Assembly: GCF_000237925.1 (NCBI RefSeq)
Contig: NC_031498.1
Location: forward strand, 26,670,308 to 26,734,307
DNA length: 64,000 nt
Reading direction: 5' to 3'
Source: Schistosoma mansoni
Lineage: Eukaryota > Platyhelminthes > Trematoda > Strigeidida > Schistosomatidae
Below, piece after piece: positions 56,130-64,000 of the stretch. Below the pieces are notes generated by a model. It made no database searches. It was not told where the DNA came from and saw only the letters and a list, made by a program, of their open reading frames with translations. How positions within the stretch are numbered: position 1 is the stretch's first letter; every line of letters starts with the position of its first letter. Both the position numbers and the translations under genes were made by a program.

Positions 56130-56602
56130 CCAAGATCAGAATTTTCAATACAAATGCCAAGACAGTCCTATTGTATGGGGCGGAAACTTGGAGAACTGCA
56201 AAAGCCATCATCCAGAAGATACAGGTGTTTATTAACAATTGTCTACGCAAAATACTTTGGATCCGTTGGCCAGACACTATCAGCAACAAGCTACTATTGG
56301 AGAGAACAAACCAGATTTCAGCGGAGGAAGAAATCAGGAAGAAGCGCTGGAAGTGGATAGGACACACATTGAGGAAATCACCAAACTGCGTGACAAGACA
56401 AGCCCTCACTTGGAATTCTCAAGGCCAAAGGAAAAGAGGATGACCAAAGAACACATTGTGCCGAGAAATGGAGACAGATATGAAAAGAATGAACAAAAGT
56501 TGGATAGAACTAGGAAGGGTGAGGACAGAGTGGGCTGGAGAATGCTGGTCGACGGCCTACGCTCGATTGGGGGTGACAGGTGTAAGTAAGTAAGTAAGTA
56601 AG
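56130..56602 (+). mobile_element. RTE LINE, 5'-truncated, 14 bp TSD
   Basis: TGAGTGTGGTAAAT at 56116-56129 and 56603-56616, perfect. Encodes the C-terminal region across nearby frames: [52 protein letters not shown], then GTGTAAGTAAG. The intact TSD suggests a fairly recent insertion. Confidence 0.9.
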
Positions 56603-57142
56603 TGAGTGTGGTAAATAGAATGAACAAAATGTTTAATATTACAATTCTTAACTCTAAAATCTTGCCCCTATCCATTCTAAAATTTTCTCTTATTTATACC
56701 ACCTGATGATTACTGTATTCAACAGTTAAAATATCCATGGTAGTCTCCATAAGTCAGAATCTTCAGTTGTTTCATCGTTTCGTGTTTTGCTTGAACCGTG
56801 CACACACATCACTTACTCAAACCCATTGCATCAGTGATCATCCGCTGAGTGAATCTTCCATTAGAAAGAACGATTAAACTACATAACTCAGATACCTTCA
56901 TTAACAATAAGGCTTGATGGCTGTCCTCATATTGTATCATCCATTCATCATTCCAAGTTATCATTGAAATGCTTGATCCAATAGGAAAGAGCTATTTGAT
57001 TTCCATGGACAATTCTCAGCATTTCATAGATTTTCTGAAAGATTTTGTCAAAATTCACCAGAAAAATTAGTATCACAGTTAGTGTATTTATTTGACAGAT
57101 CATGCATATTGCTCAGATGACAAAAATATCTTACCATTTGTT

Positions 57143-57563
57143 TTCATAGTTGAAAGCGTGAGTCAATCATATGCTCACTAGTGACTGACTTCGAGAAGTA
57201 CATCCAGGAGTTCTAGTGAGAAGCAGTGACCAGTGGAGTTCAAACCACATCTGTCGTGAGATATCAACTCACTGAAGACAATTGGTGAACGGTTGCTCAA
57301 CTTCGTGGATCAGTTGAAATTAGACATTAACACCGTTGGATGCCGGCCAACTCAGTGGTCTAGTGGTTAAGCGCTTTCGCGCAAGACTGGTAGCTCCTAG
57401 GTTCGAATCTCGTGATGCGGGATCGTGCTTATGCACTGCTTAGGAGTCCCACAATAAGACGAAACGGCCGTCCAGTGCTTCCAGGTTTTCCATAGTGGTC
57501 TAGCTTCAATTGACCCACTCTTTCAACTATGAAAATACTAAATCTCCACAAAACCCCTTCTGA
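57143..57563 (+). mobile_element. HH-A near full-length, 12 bp TSD
   Basis: TTACCATTTGTT at 57131-57142 and 57564-57575. About 27 bp of inverted tail end, then head CATATGCTCACTAGTGACTG, A box CTCAGTGGTCTAGTGGTTAA, B box GGTTCGAATCTC, ribozyme with mutated CTTAGGA core, tail CCACAAAACCCCTTCTGA. Gives the unit length: 421 bp. Confidence 0.9.
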
Positions 57564-58021
57564 TTACCATTTGTTACTTATTACGAGAAGTTTCATTTAC
57601 TCAGCTATTAGATAACATGACATAAAATGGTCATCCAAGCTTTGAAAATTACGAATGGGCTCTTTATAAATCAAATTGATTAGAAATACTTTTGCGGTTA
57701 CAAATCTGGAGAATATTTCTAGTTTGTCAAATATTTTGTCTTAATTTATTCATTTACAGATTGAAGAATAGCCATAAATATTTAGAAAGTAACACTTTTT
57801 ACCGTGACAATAGATCATATAAACCAAAGGTATATGATAAAGTATTGAAGTTATTTGGGATTTTTAGCGTACAAGCGTACTGGCTTGAGATAGAAATATA
57901 CACTTCAGTCCTGTAGTTAACCCCTCACCCTAAACCCACCTTCGGGGATGTACACGTTTTTTTCATTATTCCCTTTTGATGAAGTGTGTATAAGATATAA
58001 TGCTTAGTATGACTCTTTCCT

Positions 58022-58390
58022 GTTAGTCTTTCTTTAGCAAGCTATTTATAAACGAGATAGGCACACCTACCTCATACCCAACTCTGCTTCATCCGGGCTC
58101 TGAACCGACTATAATTCTAGAAGGGATCTGGGGGAATTCGGAGGTCTATAGGTCATACTTTATGAAAATCATCAAACTGCATCAGTAATCAAGCTCCAAT
58201 ATAGAATTCTCAAGGCAAAACGAAGCGAGGCAAACCAAAGAATACATATCATCGGAAATTGGAGTCAGACATCAAAAAAATGAGTAGCACTTAGCAGTAA
58301 TTCGTAAGGATACTCCAGCACAGAGTTGATTGGAAATCTCTGGCGACAGACCTATGCTCCACGAAGGGTAACAGATGTAATTAAGCATGA
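58022..58390. mobile_element. RTE copy with inverted 5' end
   Basis: 58022-58143 is the RTE 5' leader in reverse (TTTAGCAAGCTATTT to CTAGAAGGGATC). It meets 58150-58390, the RTE 3' end in sense (ATTCTCAAGGCAAAACG, GGTAACAGATGTAATTAAG). Both parts are old. The order matches 5' inversion. Confidence 0.6.
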
Positions 58391-58629
58391 GACAGGGATT
58401 CAAAGCATTCCAAGCTTGGTATTAATCCTGCTAGATTTTTTCGAATCCACTGATTGATAACTCATTAGTTTAAGCTCAAAACTAATATAAATATTGTTAT
58501 GAAAAATTGACTCTGTCAATTAGAAATTGTCTAGATAACCTTTGTGTTATTTCATATTTTATGAAGCAGTAAGAGAAAATTAGGAACAGATGATGGAAGC
58601 CACACTCCTACAATTAATTTTAATTACGG

Positions 58630-59740
58630 TTAATGTTGTCATACCCGTCAATTAACTTATTTAATAGACAATGTTATCTGAACGGTAACCATTCATCTAT
58701 CTGTTTGTATGATTATGATCACTATCATATCTGTATGATCATGTATGCTTTGTCAAATGGGATATCCTACATACATATCTCTCACTAACTTAAATGTTAT
58801 TCACTTAAATATCGCTCGACGAATCATTCTCTTTCCCATATATATGTGCTTGAATCCTATTAATAGCTTTCGCCTTGTCTTGCTTAGCTTTTTCCGTGGT
58901 CAGCTGCTCCTTTATTAAATTCCACTATAAATTTACCTCTGTTCTCGCTTGCACACACACATTGGCCTCTGTGCACCAAATTTTTATTTGATATGCTTAT
59001 AAATTTTTTAACTTGATGGAGAAACTCTGGAAAAGGTGGAAACATTCACGTACCTGGAAAGTATCATTGATAAACAAGGAGGATCGGATGCAGGTGTAAA
59101 GGTGAGGAATGGCAAAGCAAGAACCGCATTTCTACAATTGAAGAACATATGGAACTCAAAACAACTGTCAACTAATCGCAAAGTGAGAATCTTCAATACG
59201 AACGTCAAGACAGTCATTCATTACTGTATGGAGCTGAAATGTGGAGAACTACTACATCCATCGTCAAGAATGCACAATTATTTATAAATAGTTGTCATCG
59301 CAAAATACTCTACATTCACTGGTCGGATACTATCAGCAACAGTGTTTTATGGGAGAGGATAAACCATCTTCCATCTGAAGAGGAAATTAGGAAAAGATGT
59401 TGGAAGTGGATTGGACATACATTGAAGAAATCACCAAACTGCATCACGAGGCAATCGCTGACTTGTAATGGTGAAGGGAAGCGGAGAAGAGGAATGCCAA
59501 AGAACACATTACACTGGTAAATAGAAGCAGATATGAAAAGGATGAATGCTAACTGGGACGAACTGGAAAGGATTGCTTGGGATAGGGTTGGATGGAGAAT
59601 GCTGGTGTGCTGCCTATGCTCCTCTACGAGGGGTAACAGGCGTACGTAAGTAAGTTAGTAATAACTTTTTTACCTGTGCTATCCTCTAATAAACTGTAGT
59701 CACCTTGTTCTTATTCCCTTCTGAATTCAAATACCATTGA
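58630..59740 (+). mobile_element. LTR fossil, copy 3, split by an RTE insertion
   Basis: LTR parts at 58630-59012 (CTATAAATTTACC, ACATTGGCCTCTG) and 59661-59740 (TGTGCTATCCTC, AATAAACTGTAGTCACC). The RTE at 59013-59660 lies between. The order and spacing match copy 2. The RTE is younger than the LTR. Confidence 0.6.
59013..59660 (+). mobile_element. RTE LINE, 5'-truncated, nested in LTR fossil
   Basis: Imperfect 14 bp TSD ATAAATTTTTTAAC (58999-59012) and ATAACTTTTTTACC (59661-59674). Codes from DGETLEKVETFTYL through [19 protein letters not shown] and a shifted [14 protein letters not shown] to the tail GGCGTACGTAAGTAAG. Confidence 0.85.
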
Positions 59741-60070
59741 AATCTCTACTAATAACGACTATCAAAGTGATTAATAAACAACACCTAAGAAATAGTTTCA
59801 AAGCTGCGTCACTATAATATTACAGATAAAATCACTCCATTAAAAGTTTTTGTTTTTCTAGTTCACCTTCCACTTGTTTACATTTAACTTTCTATTAGTT
59901 TCACAGATAAATATTATCTACATCTTATCATTTATACAAATAGTTTTTTTTGTAATGTTAATTAGATACACGTATTATCTGATCCAAAAAAGAAACAACA
60001 ACGTTCGATTATTGTCCAATTTATTATTTGATAATGGATTAATTTTACTGGCCAATATTAGTTTATCAAA

Positions 60071-60111
60071 CTACTTATTTACTTATTTACTTACTTACCC
60101 CTGTTACCCCC
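60071..60111 (-). mobile_element. RTE tail-only insertion (41 bp), 12 bp TSD
   Basis: TAGTTTATCAAA at 60059-60070 and 60112-60123 brackets only CTTATTTACTTACTTACCCC and TGTTACCCC, i.e. the RTE 3' terminus in reverse. Confidence 0.85.
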
Positions 60112-60467
60112 TAGTTTATCAAATATTGATGATAATTTATAGATGATCAGATGTTTAGTGAAGAAAAACAAAAAAAAAACAAACAAAATAAAGAAAACTT
60201 TAAAGTTTCTCTTCGATGAGTATTCTTTTTCTTTTGTGTATGTGTGCTTAGTGACCATATCAACACGTAACTTTCGATATTACATAATTCACCTTAAATA
60301 AATTCAAGAAAAATTTGTTTATCTTAGTTTAGATATAAAAAAAAGAAATGAATCCCTTGATTTAAAATGAATTTGGTAAAATGAAAATTAGATGAAAAGA
60401 AGAGCAAAAAGAAAAAAATGAAAAAGAAAGTTTTGGTAAGTAAAAACGGATAGTGGCTAGCAGTGGA

Positions 60468-60512
60468 ATCCAGGATGCGCGTTTCGACCTATTTGGGACT
60501 CGTCAGCTGGAT
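60468..60512 (-). ncRNA. Smalpha hammerhead, ATC triplet form
   Basis: Minus strand: ATCCAG, CTGACGA, GTCC...GGTC, GAAA, C-GCGC-G, ATC, CTGGAT. Stem I pairs 6 of 6 with no inserted bases, as in the reported schistosome ribozyme. One stem II mismatch. Confidence 0.7.
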
Positions 60513-60585
60513 GTACCTGTAACTCAGAGTTGATGTTCATTCTGGGACTCGAACCCACTACCTTTCGCTTCAAACGAACGTTGAG

Positions 60586-60800
60586 GGGAAAGAAAGAAAG
60601 GCTTGTAAAGAGAGGGCAAGGAGAGAAAAGGGAGGCTTGGGAGAAAAGGCAGGGGGGAAAGGGAAAGGGGGGGGTAAAGAAAAAAAAAGCGAAACGGGAC
60701 CTTGCGCAAAAGGGGAAAGAGGGGGGAAAGGGGAAAAGGAAAAGGGGGCGGACGAGGGAAGGGGGAGAAATGGGAAAATGGTCCAAGGGCGGAGACAGTG
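60586..60800. repeat. G/A-rich low-complexity tract
   Basis: About 215 bp of almost pure purine on the plus strand with repeated G runs (up to nine). Unlike anything else in the AT-rich window. The 114-codon Lys/Gly-rich frame across it is not a gene. Confidence 0.85.
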
Positions 60801-61084
60801 GGCCAGCTGACGAGGTCAAACTGGATTTCACTGCTAACCACTATCCATCTTTGCTTACAATGCTTGTGAATTAAGGCTATATTGAGGCAATACGCACAGT
60901 ATGGACATATGCCAATTAGAGACTGACCAGTTGCAGTCCTAAACATCAATGAGAAGATTCAAACATACAATACTAAGTGAATTTAAAAAGAAAGTTTTGT
61001 TTTAATTTTGTTCGTTATTATTACACAATCAAAATGAGATAATGAAATTTAATAATAAGGATTATGATAATAGAAAATGGGGTG

Positions 61085-61345
61085 AGATTATAATTTATAG
61101 ACTAACCAATCAGATATAAGATAATAGGTCTTGGAGTTTAGCACGAAATTCATTCATCTATTTGACTAAATAGCATTTTCTGCATTTTAGCTGATGTTAG
61201 TTCTTGATGAAAACTCTAAATTTAGTTCTAAAAACCTAACAGTCAATTGTAAATCATAATACTAATTCCTTAAACTGTTTTATAACCTTCATTTAGTCCT
61301 AGGAAGTAGGTGGGCATTCTCAAGGTCACTTTGACATCGCTCAAA
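61085..61345 (+). repeat. Dispersed repeat D, copy 2
   Basis: Partner of 32281-32560. Followed at 61380-61456 by GGTTAATGTTGTTAAACCC, which resembles the start of the LTR fossil at 58630. Confidence 0.6.
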
Positions 61346-61456
61346 GTTTGTCTCATCTAAAATTGGTATAGCTCATCTTCTACAACTCATTTTGATTAAG
61401 GTTAATGTTGTTAAACCCTTTAATTAATTAATTTAACAGATAGTGTTATTTGAACA

Positions 61457-62490
61457 CTCCGACTGTAGCTCATCTAGGGCTACTGCCGGTCCCTAGCCCA
61501 CACAAAGGAGGAGGGATGGGCGTGGGATCAGCGACTTTATTACTTGGAAAACAACCTTGCTAAAAAACGCTAACCTGATAAAACGACTTAAACCATCTAA
61601 ACCCTGTTCTTCAAGTTAAAGTATCTTTATTCAGATGAATAATGATGTCTCATGATGAAAGCCAATATTATTCTGAATCTACGAGGCCAATGACCCTTCT
61701 AACAACCAATGCAAAAATTTTTATGGGTACATGGAATATCTAGATAATGTGGAAGACAGGGAGGATCAATCAAATAACTATAAAAATGATGAGATACAAC
61801 TTGGTGATTCTCGGAATCAATGGAACCCATTGAAACCAAGTTGGACAGAAAATACCATATTCAAGAGAGATGCTGTTTTACTGTGTTCACGAAGAAGAAA
61901 ATGATCAACACATTCAGGAATTTGCTCTGTTGCTGTCCAAAAAGCTCGCAATGCACTTGTTGGTTGAGAATCTCATGCATCCAGAACAATAAAAATATCA
62001 TTCAAAATAAAGAAGGAGGAAATCATAATGAATGTTATCCAATGTTATGCACCCACCAATGATAGCAACGATAAAGGTTGGTTCAATGAGAAGCTGTAAT
62101 CAATCATAGTGAAGTGGTCAAGAAAGGATCTGACCATTCTGATGGGGGATATAAATGCAAAAGTCGGAGTGGACAACACCGGATATGAAGATATAATGGG
62201 ACGACATGAACTGACTGGGAGAGAGAAACGAGATTAGGGAGAGATTTTCAAATCCATGTTCGCTCAACAAGTTGTTTATAGGCAGCACAATATTCTCACA
62301 TAAGCGCATACATAAAGCTTCATGAATCTCACAGGAACACATCACGGAGAACCAGATAAATCATATTCGCATCAATAAAACATTCACTAGGTCAATGGAG
62401 GACGTGGGAAGCAGGAGAGGCACTGACATAGCTTCAGATCACCACTAGCTGTTGGTTGCCAAGATAGAACTGAAGCTAGAGAAGTCTTTC
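61457..62490 (+). pseudogene. RTE LINE 5' half (leader plus endonuclease), 3' part lost
   Basis: Starts at the RTE 5' terminus (CTCCGACTGTAGCTC). Leader CTACTGCCGGTCCC, then endonuclease peptides: GTWNI, MGDINAKVGVDNTGYEDIMG, GRHEL, ENQINHI. Stops after CCAAGATAGAACTGAAGC with no RT or tail. Many stops and shifts. Confidence 0.75.
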
Positions 62491-62499
62491 TGCTCAAAT

Positions 62500-63140
62500 T
62501 CTCTTGATGTGTTTGTAGATTTGTCGTCTGTACTATCCAATAAAAACTGTTCACATTGCCTTCTAAATTCATACACACGGTTGGGATTTATTTAATAACA
62601 GTTTTCAAGGTAATTGAAACACAAAGTCTAAGGAATAATCTTGAAGCTAAGCCATTATATGGGTTTAGTACACGTAATTTGGACAGATCCACTTGAAGTA
62701 GACAGATTTACTTTCGTATTAATTATTTAGTGTTGATTTGATCCATGATGTTATTAATCTTTATTTCCAATAAAAAGTTCAGTGTAGAACACTTCTCTTT
62801 ATTAATGATTGATTTTTAAAGTAAAAATTATTGGGTTCACGTCAGTATACCAACATCAATATAGTTGAATGTAGATGAATCAAGCTAATTAATCTCATAT
62901 AGAATGAATGATTGGTATAATAAGTTCTTGTAGTAATCAAGTACATGTTAGACATTCATATGATACCAGATTAGACCATTGATAATTGGATGAGTAATTT
63001 TGAATATGATAGTAGCTTATCAAAAGGATATACTGATTTAATATATACTTAATATACATGTGATTAACTCCATGTTTGATTGTACATAATCAATTGTCTG
63101 AATACAAGACTATAACTATTATTGTTACTAACATCAGAAG
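62500..63140. other. Unassigned AT-rich DNA
   Basis: No gene or repeat family recognised. Confidence 0.3.
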
Positions 63141-63149
63141 AGATTTTTT

Positions 63150-63853
63150 ATGGATATTATAGTAATTTTAATAGATGAGACCATGAGTCAATTGAAGCTA
63201 GACCACCATGGAAAACCTGGAAGCACTGGACGGCCCCAAATGCCCTTGTACGGCTGAGAGTGATGCGAGTCCGATCTCCCTCCCGAAATGCTCTCACATA
63301 GCCACGCGTATATAGCCTCTAAAAGGGAAGTCCTACTCACTGCATTCTCGTGACATTACTGTTGTTTATGAAATTGAGAGGACGAAAAGCGAATGTCCGG
63401 TGCTTTACTGAGTTGGTGGACACGGAAAGTCCACCTAGAGAAGTTGGAAAACCCTGATTCCAAACCAATGGTGTACATGGGCTCCAGTATCATGAGGGAA
63501 CAAATGGCTTATGAATCAATCATTGGTCACCGGCTACCATGGGACTGCATCTCCTCATGATGCTCCACTGCCTAGTGGATCAGATTTTTAGGTCAAAGGC
63601 TCCGGGTGTGACCCCCTAAGAAAACCACCTGTTTCAGTTTGGGCAGCTGGGCAGTATCACAGCCCTCACACAAATCAAATGAGATTTGTGTGACGCATAT
63701 ATATCTGGTGCCCTTTGTACAAATATTTATGTGTTTAAATAAATAAATAAATAAACTGGACGGCCAGGTTTTCCATAGTGGTCTAGCTTCAATTGACTCA
63801 TGATTTCAACTATATAAAATTACTAAAATCTCCACAAAATCCCCTTCTGATAA
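63150..63853. mobile_element. HH-A foldback split by SINE-B
   Basis: Antisense arm 63150-63235 (GAGTCAATTGAAGCTAGACC, CCTGGAAGCACTGGACGGCC) and sense arm 63766-63853 (AGGTTTTCCATAGTGG, CCACAAAATCCCC). The SINE-B between them has an 11 bp TSD made of HH-A sequence. Without it the arms form a nearly perfect hairpin. Confidence 0.85.
63236..63754 (+). mobile_element. SINE-B copy nested in HH-A, 11 bp TSD
   Basis: ACTGGACGGCC at 63225-63235 and 63755-63765. 519 bp from CCAAATGCCCTTGTACGG to (TAAA)n. A full, discrete unit, younger than its HH-A host. Confidence 0.92.
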
Positions 63854-64000
63854 GGTTAGATAACTTTAAAAGTGAACAGTACATTTGTGAAATATTTCCA
63901 GACTGTGAAATTTGTATTTTTGTCAACTCCACTTGAGAAGAAAATCTTCAGCTTAGAACAAAATAAATGTTGAAACGTTCTCAAATCTATGAATTACCAT

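Larger units (their letters stand above)
60436..60984 (-). mobile_element. Smalpha inverted insertion, 15 bp TSD, G-rich centre
   Basis: AAAAAGAAAGTTTTG at 60421-60435 and 60985-60999. The minus-strand sense arm (60436-60585) has B box and ribozyme. The inverted arm (about 60800-60984) has ribozyme end, unit end and next head. A purine tract (60586-60800) sits at the junction of the two arms. Confidence 0.82.

Noticed and set aside
60530-60874. 114-codon Lys/Gly-rich ORF and its complements
   Set aside because: It is the purine tract read in frame, flanked by Smalpha. No natural protein pattern.
1-64000. CRISPR arrays, bacterial operons or phage
   Set aside because: The sequence is eukaryotic: spliced gene, LINEs, SINEs and LTR fossils. 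Repeats are dispersed, not regularly spaced.

Overview
This window looks like a schistosome (blood fluke) genome segment. It is AT-rich and intron-rich, and almost every kilobase carries interspersed repeats. The diagnostic repeats are hammerhead-ribozyme elements of the Smalpha type, in which a tRNA-like Pol III promoter is followed by the ribozyme core CTGACGA-GTCC...GGAC-GAAA, and many pieces of an RTE-clade LINE ending in (GTAA)n. The species cannot be fixed from sequence alone.

The only host gene I can support is a Distal-less/Dlx homeobox gene on the minus strand. It fills positions 1262-27004 in four coding exons (27004-25831, 12693-12392, 4482-4366, 2239-1262). All six splice sites are canonical and phases match at each junction (phase 1, 0, 0). 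The product is predicted at 856 aa, with the homeodomain at residues 449-508 split between homeodomain positions 44 and 45. Its introns are 13.1, 7.9 and 2.1 kb and hold many transposons. About 200-300 bp upstream of the start codon lies an inverted pair of CCAAT motifs with a TTAATTA homeodomain site.

From 27.4 to 64 kb I see no host exon, only repeats and plain AT-rich DNA. Names used below: Smalpha, the known hammerhead SINE-like family; HH-A, a second tRNA-like family with its own hammerhead (CTGAKGA-GTCC...GGAC-GAAA), with a young and an old, diverged subfamily; SINE-B, a 520-610 bp unit starting CCCCCAAATGCC and ending in (TAAA)n; FB-C, a palindromic repeat with 13-15 bp target duplications; RTE, the LINE; and LTR fossils. 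One RTE copy (44429-47563) spans the whole element, with a perfect 16 bp target-site duplication (TSD).

The most interesting signal is architectural. Four Smalpha copies are head-to-head inversions sealed inside one perfect 12-15 bp TSD. In each, the inverted arm runs through a monomer-to-monomer junction and lies just upstream of the sense arm in a tandem RNA. Several HH-A copies show the same layout. This fits twin-primed (5'-inverted) reverse transcription of multimeric or circular hammerhead RNAs. Nested insertions give relative ages: SINE-B into HH-A at 63.2 kb, and RTE into an LTR fossil at 59 kb.
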